A stretch of DNA of 58,370 nucleotides from an uncultured Opitutia bacterium (lineage in GTDB: Bacteria; Verrucomicrobiota; Verrucomicrobiia; Opitutales; Opitutaceae), in the NCBI GenBank assembly GCA_903820035.1, contig CAIJFT010000304.1:1-58370 (forward strand), given 5' to 3'. The notes under the pieces are model-generated. The model had not been told where the DNA came from, did no database searches, and saw only the letters and a program-made list of their open reading frames with translations. A program made the position numbers and the translations under genes. Shown one piece after another: positions 8,878-16,827 of this stretch (position 1 is its first letter; each line of letters begins with the position of its first letter).

Positions 8878-9246
8878 ATGAAAGCCCTCCCTCGCGAAGC
8901 CCCCGAAGCGTGGACCCGGCATTATCGGGCGTTGCTGCAAGTGCGCGACACCCTGATCAGGGAAAGTGCCGAGCGTGAAGCGGCGGCCCGCGCCGCGATG
9001 GAGCGCGGCGGCGCCGACGCGCTGGATGTCGCAAGTGAGCTCACCGAGCACGAAACGTTGGTCGCCGAGATCTCCCAGGAGCAGGCGGAGTTGGTTGAAG
9101 TGGAGGCCGCCTTGGAGCGGATCCGCCTCGGCACCTACGGCCGCTGTGAGGTCACCGGTGAACCGATCGCGCCGGAACGCCTGCAGGCGTTGCCCTGGAC
9201 CCGGTGGTCGGTGGCGGCGGCGGCCCAGCGGGAAAAGTCCCGCTAG
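8878..9246 (+). CDS. DksA/TraR-family protein lacking most zinc-finger cysteines
   Basis: A 122-aa protein with the DksA plan: a coiled-coil hairpin (residues about 10-85, with SELTEHETLVAEISQEQAEL) followed by LERIRLGTYGRCEVTGEPI and APERLQALPWTRWSVAA. The family zinc finger normally has four Cys (YGxCxxCGxxI ... CxxC). Here only the first remains; the others are replaced by Thr, Trp and Val/Ala. Members of this kind keep the RNA-polymerase secondary-channel fold or serve other roles, and I cannot say which. It is monocistronic, and a repeat element lies 6 bases downstream. Confidence 0.8.
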   Translation: MKALPREAPEAWTRHYRALLQVRDTLIRESAEREAAARAAMERGGADALDVASELTEHETLVAEISQEQAELVEVEAALERIRLGTYGRCEVTGEPIAPERLQALPWTRWSVAAAAQREKSR

Positions 9247-9252
9247 AGCGGT

Positions 9253-9312
9253 GCGACGATTCCTTTCTCCGCGTTTGAGCCGGAGACGAAAACGTGGTCA
9301 CGCCTGAGGACC
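9253..9312 (-). repeat. dispersed intergenic repeat, copy A
   Basis: Read on the minus strand, these 60 bases match the stretch at 19309-19369 at about 50 of 60 positions by eye, including CTCAGGCG, GACCACGTTTTCG and CCGGCTCA. The copy lies directly after the DksA-like gene. A third, weaker copy lies at 12021-12075. Confidence 0.65.
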
Positions 9313-9338
9313 ACGTTGTCGTTCCGCTCCAACGTGGT
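9291..9338. promoter_or_regulatory. three alternating complementary 8-mers (mutually exclusive hairpins)
   Basis: AACGTGGT (9291-9298), ACCACGTT (9310-9317) and AACGTGGT (9331-9338) are perfect complements in alternating order. The middle arm can pair with either flanking arm, giving two competing 8-bp hairpins. The element partly overlaps repeat copy A and lies 124 bases upstream of hemN. No obvious terminator or ribosome site is attached, so a switching role is only a possibility. Confidence 0.4.
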
Positions 9339-9461
9339 GACGACCGTTGGGAAAGCGCGGTCGCACCGAGAGGACGGGTGGCGCTTGGGCTCCGCAATAT
9401 CTGCGCGCAGCCTCGCAAACGCTGCGGAGCGGCGCTTTTGGGCGGCTGACATACTTCCGTC

Positions 9462-10856
9462 ATGCCCACCGCGAGCGAACCCGTCCCGCCAGGTCTGCAG
9501 CTCGATTTGATCAAGAAGTATTCCGTGCCCGGACCCCGTTACACGTCGTACCCGCCGGCGACGCAGTTTACGGAAGACCTGCCTCCGCTCGGGCTCGAAG
9601 CGGCGATCGCGGCCGACAACCGCCCCGGCGGCGGGCCGATCTCGCTGTATTTCCACCTGCCGTTCTGCGAGACGCGGTGTTGGTTCTGCGGGTGTAACAC
9701 GGTGATTACGCTGAAGCGGGATTCCGCCGGCGAGTACCTGGATGATCTCGCCCGCGAGGTGAAGCTGACCGCGGCCCGCATGGACTGCGCGCGGCCCGTG
9801 ACCCAGATCCATTTCGGCGGCGGCACGCCGACGTTTTTCCCACCCGACGAACTGCGGCGGCTCGGCGCGTTGATCCGCACCCACTTCCGGCCGGCGTCGG
9901 AGTGCGAGTTCAGTGTGGAAATTGATCCCCGCCGCCTTTCCCGCGACCACATCGCCGCACTCGCTGAGATTGGGGCCAACCGCGCGTCGCTCGGCGTGCA
10001 GGACACCAATCCGCGGGTGCAGCTCGCGATCCATCGCGTGCAGCCGCACTCCGACAACCTTCAGGCGTTCGCCTGGCTGCGCGAGGCGGGCTTTACCTCG
10101 ATCAACGTCGATCTGATCTACGGCTTGCCGCTGCAGACGCCGGCAACCTTCGACCGCACCATCGACGACGTCCTGGCGCTCGGGCCGGACCGGCTTTCGG
10201 TGTTCAGTTACGCGCACGTGCCTTGGATCAAGCCGTCGCAGAAAATCTTCGACGACCGCGCGCAACTGCCGGGACCGGAAGAGAAGTTGGCGATGTTCGC
10301 CGTCGCGCACCGCAAGCTCACCGCGGCGGGTTTTACGGACATCGGGCTCGATCACTTTGCGCGGCCCGACGACTCGCTGGCGGTGGCGCAGCGCGCCGGC
10401 ACCCTGCATCGCAACTTTCAGGGCTACAGTACGGCGGCCGGCGCCTCGCTCTACGGATTCGGCATCTCCTCGATTTCCTCGACGCCCGACACCTACCGGC
10501 AGAACCACAAGTCGGTGCCCGAGTGGCGCGCCGCCCTCGCTGCCGGCACGCTGCCGGTCGAGCGCGGCCTCCGGCTCACGCCGGAAGACGAACGCCGCCG
10601 CACGATCATCATGCGCTTGATGTGTGATCGCCGTCTGGATTTCGCCGCACTGTCCCGCACGCTGGGCGTTGATTTCGGGCGGACCTATGCGGCGGAATGT
10701 GCTGGCCTCGACGATCTGGTGGCGGACGGCATCGTCGTCCGGACCCCTGCCGGCATCGAGGTGACGCCCGCCGGCGTGCCGCTGCTCCGGATCATCGCGA
10801 TGCGGTTCGATCCCCACTTCCTTTCGGCGCCGCGCCGGCATTCGCAGGCGATCTGA
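9462..10856 (+). CDS. hemN: oxygen-independent coproporphyrinogen III oxidase (radical SAM)
   Basis: A 464-aa HemN. It decarboxylates coproporphyrinogen III to protoporphyrinogen IX anaerobically with SAM and a [4Fe-4S] cluster in the cytoplasm. The HemN-specific N-terminus GPRYTSYPPA, the radical SAM motif CETRCWFCGC, FGGGTPTF, VEIDPR, SLGVQDTN, NVDLIYGLP, DRLSVFSYAHVPW, DHFARPDDSLAVAQR and LHRNFQGYSTA all match E. coli HemN more closely than HemW. Length is normal. It belongs with the FAD-type protoporphyrinogen oxidase at 13992-15371, giving the last two steps toward protoporphyrin. No FNR box was found upstream. Confidence 0.95.
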   Translation: MPTASEPVPPGLQLDLIKKYSVPGPRYTSYPPATQFTEDLPPLGLEAAIAADNRPGGGPISLYFHLPFCETRCWFCGCNTVITLKRDSAGEYLDDLAREVKLTAARMDCARPVTQIHFGGGTPTFFPPDELRRLGALIRTHFRPASECEFSVEIDPRRLSRDHIAALAEIGANRASLGVQDTNPRVQLAIHRVQPHSDNLQAFAWLREAGFTSINVDLIYGLPLQTPATFDRTIDDVLALGPDRLSVFSYAHVPWIKPSQKIFDDRAQLPGPEEKLAMFAVAHRKLTAAGFTDIGLDHFARPDDSLAVAQRAGTLHRNFQGYSTAAGASLYGFGISSISSTPDTYRQNHKSVPEWRAALAAGTLPVERGLRLTPEDERRRTIIMRLMCDRRLDFAALSRTLGVDFGRTYAAECAGLDDLVADGIVVRTPAGIEVTPAGVPLLRIIAMRFDPHFLSAPRRHSQAI

Positions 10857-11030
10857 GCCGCGGTCGGATGGGTTTTCATAAGGCGCGTTCGCATCCGCCC
10901 GTTGGGATGAATTCGGCGGTTCATGGGCCTGAACGCGCGTGCGCCCGCCAACAACTGCACCGTCAAAGCCAAGTCATGCGCAGCCGGCGCGACGGGGGGG
11001 GAACATAGTGGACCGAACCCCGCGAACTCC

Positions 11031-12017
11031 ATGAACCTTGCCGTCGATTACCTAGGCCTCCGGTTGCAATCCCCGTTTGTGATCGGTGCGTCCCCCTGCT
11101 GTGACAACGTCACGGTGGCGCGCCAACTGGAGGAGGGTGGAGCGGGCGCAGTGGTCATGCGATCGATGTTCGAGGAGCAGCTTGAGCCGGCGCCGCCGCG
11201 CCCGGTGCGCCGCGAGCCGTCGGATCCGGACGACGAAGTGCCGGGGGAGTATCCGGATAGGGCGGACTACCAGGTCTCACCGGACCAATATCTCCGGCGG
11301 ATCGAGTTGCTGAAGCGCAACCTTTCGATTCCGGTGATCGCCTCGCTCAACGGGCACCAACCCGGCGCCTGGGTGGATTATGCGATGCGGGTGGAGCGGG
11401 CGGGGGCGGACGCGATCGAGTTGAATTTCTACCAGGTGGTGACCGACCCCGCGGTCGATGCGGAGCAGGTGGAGGGCGAGATGTTGAAGGTGGTCGGGCT
11501 GGTGACCGACGCCGTGAAAATTCCGGTGGCGGTCAAGCTGGCTCCGTTTCACGCCGCGCTGGCGCAGCTGGCGGTGGCGTTGGAACTGGAGGGCGCGGCG
11601 GGTTTGGTGCTGTTCAACCGCTTCTACCAACCCGACGTCAACGTCGAGGAGTTGACCGTGCAGCCGCTGCTCCGGCTTTCCGATCCGCAGGAACTGCTCC
11701 TGCGGTTGCGCTGGCTGGCGATCCTCTCGCCGCAGGTGCGGCTCTCGCTGGCGGCGAGTGGCGGCGTGTACACGGCGACGGGGGCGGTCAAGGCGCTGCT
11801 CACCGGTGCGCATGTCGTGCAGTTGGTGTCGGCGGTGTTGAAACACGGACCCAAGATCGTCGGTACCCTCACGTATGGGCTGGAGCAGTGGATGCGCGAA
11901 CACGGGTACGAGTGCGTGGCTGACTTCCGCGGGCGGCTCAATTCGCGGCGCAGCCAGGATGCCGGCGCCTTCGAGCGCGCGAACTACATCCGCACGCTCC
12001 AGACGTGGCGGGTTTAG
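11031..12017 (+). CDS. dihydroorotate dehydrogenase-like flavoprotein, second copy
   Basis: A 328-aa paralogue of the protein at 4199-5191. It has the same start (MNLAVDYLGLRLQSPFVIGASP), SIPVIASLNG, GADAIELNFYQVVTDP, VLFNRFYQPD and a matching C-terminus (FERANYIRTLQTWRV). Like its sister it has Asn-Phe-Tyr where PyrD enzymes have the catalytic Cys/Ser loop. It contains an Arg/Pro-rich insertion (residues about 50-75) not found in the first copy. It stands alone, with no PFOR or GltD-like partner adjacent. The start at 11031 matches the paralogue; 36 further upstream codons look non-coding. Confidence 0.85.
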   Translation: MNLAVDYLGLRLQSPFVIGASPCCDNVTVARQLEEGGAGAVVMRSMFEEQLEPAPPRPVRREPSDPDDEVPGEYPDRADYQVSPDQYLRRIELLKRNLSIPVIASLNGHQPGAWVDYAMRVERAGADAIELNFYQVVTDPAVDAEQVEGEMLKVVGLVTDAVKIPVAVKLAPFHAALAQLAVALELEGAAGLVLFNRFYQPDVNVEELTVQPLLRLSDPQELLLRLRWLAILSPQVRLSLAASGGVYTATGAVKALLTGAHVVQLVSAVLKHGPKIVGTLTYGLEQWMREHGYECVADFRGRLNSRRSQDAGAFERANYIRTLQTWRV

Positions 12018-12020
12018 GGG

Positions 12021-12075
12021 GCACGTTGTTTTAGCCGCGCTTGAACCGAAGGTGAATGAGTGGACCTCGCGGACG
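12021..12075 (-). repeat. dispersed intergenic repeat, copy C (diverged)
   Basis: On the minus strand this segment shares GCGCGGCTAA, TTCGGTTCAA and GGTCCAC with the order and spacing of the copy at 19309-19369; roughly 70% of aligned bases match by eye. It lies 3 bases after the DHOD-like stop, as copy A lies just after the DksA-like gene. Confidence 0.4.
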
Positions 12076-12238
12076 ACGCTGGGGTTTGCCCCGCTGCGGT
12101 CACGCTCCGGCGGATCGGCGGGCGGTGGACCATGAGCGAAATCAAAGTGCGGATACATTCGGATTGCTCCGGCCGTGGGTCGGAACCGCTATCACCTCGC
12201 CGCTTGAACCGCGGGGCTTAGGGCTTATCCTGGGGGGC

Positions 12239-13891
12239 GTGCTGACGTTTCGACCGCGCTTGCTCGATTGCCTCGGGGATTATTCGCGTCAGCGTTTCGC
12301 CACGGATCTGTTGGCCGGTTTGACGGTGGGGGTGGTGGCGTTGCCATTGGCGATCGGTCTCGGCGTTGCGTCGGGGGTATCGCCCGGGGCGGGCATCTAC
12401 ACCGCGATTATCGGCGGCTTCTTGGTTTCCGCGCTCGGTGGTTCCCGCGTGCAGATTGGGGGACCGGCGGGGGCCTTCGTCGGATTGGTGTATGCGATCA
12501 TCGTGCAGTACGGGCTGCCGAATCTCCTGCTCTGCACGGCGATGGCGGGGGTGTTCCTCTTTATCCTCGGGGCGGCGCGGCTCGGCACGCTGGTGAAGTA
12601 CGTTCCGCAACCGGTGACCAGCGGTTTCACCAGTGGGATTGCCGTGACGATCGCGCTCACGCAGATCAAGGACTTCTTCGGCTTGAAACTCGAAGTGGTG
12701 CCCGCGGCCTTTTTCGAACGGGTGGTCGCGCTCGTGCGGGCGGCGCCAACAGGCGGAATCTGGGCGACGCTGATCGGCGCCGCGGCGGTCGCGGCGATCG
12801 TCCTTTGGCCGAAGCCATGGTCCCGCTATGTCCCGGGTACCATGGTAGCCGTGGTGGCGGGCACCGCCGTGGTTTGGGTTTTCCGGTTGCCGGTTGAGAC
12901 AATCGCGAGCCGCTTCGGGGCCGGGGCGTTTCCAGATGGCCTGCCGGTGTTCCAGCCGTTGACCTTCGATCTGGCTCATCTGGGTGAACTGATTCGGCCG
13001 GCGATGGCGATCACGTTGCTCGGGGGCATCGAGTCGCTGTTGTCCGCGGTCGTGGCCGACGGCATGACCGACGACCGGCACGATTCGAACCAGGAACTGA
13101 TGGGGCAAGGGGTGGCGAATTTTGTGGTGCCTTTTTTCGGCGGGATTCCCGTGACGGGCGTGCTGGCCCGTACGGCCACGAATGTCCGCAACGGCGCGGG
13201 TTCGCCGGTGGCCGGTATCGTCCATGCCCTGACCCTGCTCGCGATCGTCCTCGTGGCGGCGCCGGTGGCGAAATTCATCCCGCTGACGGTGCTAGCGGCC
13301 GTGCTCTTGGTCGTGGCCTTCAACATGGGTGACTGGGCGGAGTTCCGCGTGCTCCACCGTTATGCGAAAAGCGACGCGGCGGTGTTTCTCGTCACGTTTG
13401 TCCTCACCGTGATTTTCGATCTCACCGTGGCGGTGGAGGTGGGCATGGTTTTAGCCGCCGGACTTTTTATCAAGCGGGTCACGGACACGACGCAGGTGGC
13501 GGTGCTCGATGAAACCGGCGCTCCCGGTCAGGGCCACGAGCACGTGAAGGACCTGCCCCCCGGCGTGCTGGTTTACCGCGTCTTCGGTGCCCTGCTTTTC
13601 GGCGCGGCCGACAAACTCGACAGCGTGATCCGCCGGGCGAATACGGATACGAAGGTCGTCATCCTGCATGTGGCTGCGGTGACCGCGCTCGACGCCACGG
13701 CGCTCAGTGCCCTCGAGGCACTGCGGGAAAAACTCCGCCATCACAAGAAGCACCTCATCCTCAGCGGACCGCACACGCAGCCGTATTTTCTGATGGAGAA
13801 GTCGGGCTTTCTGGATCGCGTCGGCGCGGAAAATGTCGCCGCCGATCTCGAGTCCGCCGTTGCCCGAGCGCGGGAGTTGGTGGGACGGTGA
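12239..13891 (+). CDS. SulP-family anion permease with STAS domain
   Basis: A protein of about 550 aa in the inner membrane. The N-terminal two thirds are 10-14 membrane segments with SulP hallmarks (LLAGLTVGVVALPLAIGLGV, SGVSPGAGIYTAIIGG, IGGPAGAFVGLVY). The C-terminal STAS domain (about residues 430-545) contains VVILHVAAVTALDATALSAL, the NTP-binding-like loop with Asp-Ala-Thr. Substrates in the family include sulfate, bicarbonate, molybdate and dicarboxylates; none can be chosen from sequence alone, and no carbonic anhydrase is adjacent. The GTG at 12239 is chosen because LTFRPRLLDCLGDY is the usual SulP lead-in and earlier in-frame sequence overlaps the repeat. Confidence 0.85.
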   Translation: MLTFRPRLLDCLGDYSRQRFATDLLAGLTVGVVALPLAIGLGVASGVSPGAGIYTAIIGGFLVSALGGSRVQIGGPAGAFVGLVYAIIVQYGLPNLLLCTAMAGVFLFILGAARLGTLVKYVPQPVTSGFTSGIAVTIALTQIKDFFGLKLEVVPAAFFERVVALVRAAPTGGIWATLIGAAAVAAIVLWPKPWSRYVPGTMVAVVAGTAVVWVFRLPVETIASRFGAGAFPDGLPVFQPLTFDLAHLGELIRPAMAITLLGGIESLLSAVVADGMTDDRHDSNQELMGQGVANFVVPFFGGIPVTGVLARTATNVRNGAGSPVAGIVHALTLLAIVLVAAPVAKFIPLTVLAAVLLVVAFNMGDWAEFRVLHRYAKSDAAVFLVTFVLTVIFDLTVAVEVGMVLAAGLFIKRVTDTTQVAVLDETGAPGQGHEHVKDLPPGVLVYRVFGALLFGAADKLDSVIRRANTDTKVVILHVAAVTALDATALSALEALREKLRHHKKHLILSGPHTQPYFLMEKSGFLDRVGAENVAADLESAVARARELVGR

Positions 13892-13991
13892 GGGAACGAG
13901 AGTGGGGGAATGAAGGAGTGAGGGATAAGTTGCCCGGGCGGCTGCGGCGGAGCGCTTCCCCACAAGGGGGCGCAAGCGCCACTGATCGTGA

Positions 13992-15371
13992 CTATGGCTT
14001 GAGGAATGTTTGCACGGCGCCGGCGAGGCGGCGGCCGGACTCGATGCAGTAGGTGAGCGAAATGCCGTCGCGGGCGTTGCCGCCGATAAAGAAGCCCGGC
14101 GCCTCGGCCTCGAAGCCGGCAGACGCGTCCTGATACCGCTGGTAGTCCATCGTGTACTGGGGGATCGCCCGCGGCCAGCGTTGGACGTGGACGTAGACCG
14201 GATCGCCGCGGACGCCGAGGAGACGGTCCAACTCACCGCGGACGACCGCGAGGAGCGCCGGCTCGGGTAGCCAGGCGAGATCCGGTTGGCGCGTGCCGCC
14301 GACAAACGAAGTGAGGCCCACGTGTCCTTCGGGTGCGCGGCCCGTGAACAGCGAACTTGAAAACAGGGTGCCGAGAATTTTGCCCTGTTCGACCGCGGGT
14401 ACGAGAAGCCCGAAGCCATCGAGGGGATGCGCGATCGCCTCCCGGCGGAAGCCGGTGAAGATCGAGACCACCGGCGGATGTTCGATGTCGCGCAGTGAAG
14501 CCAGTCGGTCGGGTCGCGGGACACCCTCGCAGCGCAGGCTGGACAGGGCGTCGGCGGGGAGCCCGCTCACCACGGCCGCGAATCGTTCGTTTTGCACCGT
14601 GCCTTGGTGGGCGAATTCAATTTCCCAGCCGTCCTCGCGGCGGCGCACCGTCTGCACGGCCGCGCCGAGGCGAACCGCGTCCCCGAGAACGTGGGCGAGG
14701 GTGCGCGGCAATTCTTCCATGCCATCGGGGAACGAGAACATGCGCCCCTTCGGCCCGCCCGAGGTGTTGCGGCGGGCGAGGGCGCCGCGGATGAGTGAGC
14801 CGTGCTCCTGCTCCAAGCCGTGCAGCTTCGGGAAGCCGTGCCGCACCGAAAGCCGCTTCGGATCGCCCGCGTACACGCCGCCGACGAACGGGTTTACCGC
14901 GTAGTCGAGGAATTCCCGGCCGAGTCGCCGCGTGACGAAGTCCGCGACGCTCTCCTGCGCGTCGGGTGCCGAGCGGCGGCGGAACGGTTCGCCGAGCAGG
15001 TTGAGTTTCGCGGCGAGTGAAAACAGCGGGGTGGTGAGGAAACTGACCGGCGATCCGGGCATCGCGACCGGTTGGCCGTCGCGCACGATGTAGCGTTTGG
15101 CGGCAGACGGGGCGGCGAAGAGCCGGCGGGGGCCAAGGCCGGTGGCGTCGAGGAAAGCCACGAGCTCAGCTGAGTTCTCGAGCATCGAATTCGGCCCCAG
15201 TTCGTGCAGCCAGCCATTGGTGCGCAAGGTCCCGATGGCGCCGCCGACGCGCGGGGAGCTTTCGAAAACAATCGGCGTGAGACCGGCGCGGCGCAGATGC
15301 CAGGCGGCGGTCAGGCCGGTGATGCCGCCGCCGAGCACGGCGACTCGGGGCGAGGAGGACGGGGACGTCAT
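13992..15371 (-). CDS. hemG: protoporphyrinogen/coproporphyrinogen oxidase, FAD type
   Basis: A 459-aa flavoprotein of the HemY/PgoX kind, annotated hemG in many genomes. It oxidises protoporphyrinogen IX (or coproporphyrinogen III) using FAD. The N-terminal dinucleotide fold VAVLGGGITGLTAAWHLRRAG, RVGGAIGTLRTNGWLHELGPNS and the C-terminal GFFIGGNARDGISLTYCIESG are all present. Because hemN makes protoporphyrinogen IX in this genome, the PgoX role is the more likely one; ferrochelatase is not in the window. It is downstream of the tonB-like gene with a 7-base gap, so the two are probably co-transcribed, which may couple haem synthesis with iron uptake. Confidence 0.9.
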   Translation of the reverse strand: MTSPSSSPRVAVLGGGITGLTAAWHLRRAGLTPIVFESSPRVGGAIGTLRTNGWLHELGPNSMLENSAELVAFLDATGLGPRRLFAAPSAAKRYIVRDGQPVAMPGSPVSFLTTPLFSLAAKLNLLGEPFRRRSAPDAQESVADFVTRRLGREFLDYAVNPFVGGVYAGDPKRLSVRHGFPKLHGLEQEHGSLIRGALARRNTSGGPKGRMFSFPDGMEELPRTLAHVLGDAVRLGAAVQTVRRREDGWEIEFAHQGTVQNERFAAVVSGLPADALSSLRCEGVPRPDRLASLRDIEHPPVVSIFTGFRREAIAHPLDGFGLLVPAVEQGKILGTLFSSSLFTGRAPEGHVGLTSFVGGTRQPDLAWLPEPALLAVVRGELDRLLGVRGDPVYVHVQRWPRAIPQYTMDYQRYQDASAGFEAEAPGFFIGGNARDGISLTYCIESGRRLAGAVQTFLKP

Positions 15372-15378
15372 GCGGCCG

Positions 15379-16182
15379 TCAGTCGATCGGATCGGAGAAC
15401 TTGAAGATGATCGGTACGCGCATGCGGGTATTCACCTTCTTCCCGGCCTTGTAGCCCGGCTTGAACTTCCAGCGGCTGACGCCCGAGAGCGCGGCGTCAT
15501 CGAAGCCGTGGTGCGAGCTGTCCCGTACCATCGGGTCGAGGACCAAGCCGTTTACGTCGACGATAAACTCCACCATGACCGTACCGGTATTGGCCTCGCG
15601 GCGCATCGCAAACGGAAATTGCGGGGCGGGTTGGAGGACGGGCTCGGGCACGCGGTCGAGATCGGTGAGATTGAAGATTTTCCCGATCTGCTCGGAGATC
15701 CGGCTGCCGCTCCGCATGTGCTCCGGGATCACGTAGACCTTCACGTTGCTGAAGTCCGGTTGCTCGAGGAGCGAAGCGAAGTTAAGGGGTTGCACGAAGT
15801 CGTTCGGTTGCGGGAGTCCGGGCAGGTCTGCTTGCATCGGTACGATCACGCTCAAGTCGACGGCTTGGGCGTTGGGGTCGGCTGGAACCGGCTCCGTTTC
15901 CTCGAGGTCCTTGAGGTCGGGAATGGCGAGGCGAATGATTTTCTCGCTGTCCACGGGTGCGGTGCTCGCGGCCTTCTTGTGCGGTGGGCCGATGCCGAGG
16001 ATCAATGCCGCGTGCAAGCCGGCGGAAACCATTAGGGCGGTGGCGATGAATAACCGCGGGGTGCGGCTCGCGTGGTATTTCCAGTCGTCATGCGACGAAA
16101 CCGTAGTGGGCCGAGGGGCGGGCGGCGTCATGCCGCGGGACGGGGCGTGGGCCACCAGAGCGACGGGCAAATCGGTGATCAT
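15379..16182 (-). CDS. TonB-family energy transducer
   Basis: A 267-aa protein with one N-terminal membrane helix (LFIATALMVSAGLHAALILGI, residues about 45-66), a Pro/Asp-rich periplasmic linker and a C-terminal TonB domain (about 190-267). The end of that domain shows GTVMVEFIVDVNGLVLDPMV, SHHGFDDAALSGVSRWKFKPG and KVNTRMRVPIIF. It would transmit proton-motive force to outer-membrane receptors. No ExbBD or receptor gene is adjacent. An ATG at 16131 is an alternative start. Confidence 0.85.
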   Translation of the reverse strand: MITDLPVALVAHAPSRGMTPPAPRPTTVSSHDDWKYHASRTPRLFIATALMVSAGLHAALILGIGPPHKKAASTAPVDSEKIIRLAIPDLKDLEETEPVPADPNAQAVDLSVIVPMQADLPGLPQPNDFVQPLNFASLLEQPDFSNVKVYVIPEHMRSGSRISEQIGKIFNLTDLDRVPEPVLQPAPQFPFAMRREANTGTVMVEFIVDVNGLVLDPMVRDSSHHGFDDAALSGVSRWKFKPGYKAGKKVNTRMRVPIIFKFSDPID

Positions 16183-16345
16183 GGTGATATTTTACGCCTG
16201 TCGTTCCGCGGCGGCTTCGCATGGCTTGGGTTTGTCTGTGCATCGCTTGCCGGGGGAATAGCCCTCATTTTATGCCGTCAATATCCGCGCACAACTTGCC
16301 ACGTGATGCCGAGCGACCGTGGAACGGATCGGGCATGGTGGGCGC

Positions 16346-16603
16346 ATGTCAATCGTCGCGACCGACCGAGAAGTTTGCGCGGTGTGCAGCCGCGACGCCG
16401 GGTTGGCCGGCCCTTGTTTTTGCCATTTTTATCCGCGGGGCGAACGGGTGTCCTTGTGCACGCCCGCCTGTGCGGAGGTTTACCTGGCGCGGTTGGCGCC
16501 GGCGCCATTCTCCGAGGGAGACGGTCGACGGGAGTCCGGTGAGCTGGTGACTGTCGCGCCGGTCGGATCCAACTCACCGCCGGTTACGGCCTTTCCGATG
16601 TAG
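16346..16603 (+). CDS. small Cys-rich (treble-clef-like) protein
   Basis: An 85-aa reading frame starting MSIVATDREVCAVCSRDAG, preceded by a purine/G-rich stretch (GGTGGG) about 7 bases upstream. Six cysteines fall in the order CxxC, CxC, and CTPAC followed by AEVYL. That spacing resembles TRASH/MYM-like treble-clef metal sites, where a final C-x3-C is followed by a short helix. The remaining C-terminus is unstructured. The function is unknown. It lies between the divergent tonB-like gene and the CoA-transferase gene. Confidence 0.5.
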   Translation: MSIVATDREVCAVCSRDAGLAGPCFCHFYPRGERVSLCTPACAEVYLARLAPAPFSEGDGRRESGELVTVAPVGSNSPPVTAFPM

Positions 16604-16827
16604 TCGTCGGGTGGCGGGACGGTGAGGGGCCGAGTGCCGTCCTGATGCGGCGGAGGCGCGGGTTGGCTCCGCGGGGCGCCCGCGCGCGACGTGGCGGGCG
16701 CGGCCAGATGGGTCATTTCCTGTCCCGGGGCTGGTCAAAAGATGCGCATCGGTTCGCAGCGAATGCGCAGATTCGGCACTTCGCGGCCGGTGCCGTGGCG
16801 GCATCATTGGCGAAACCGTCCACCCTT

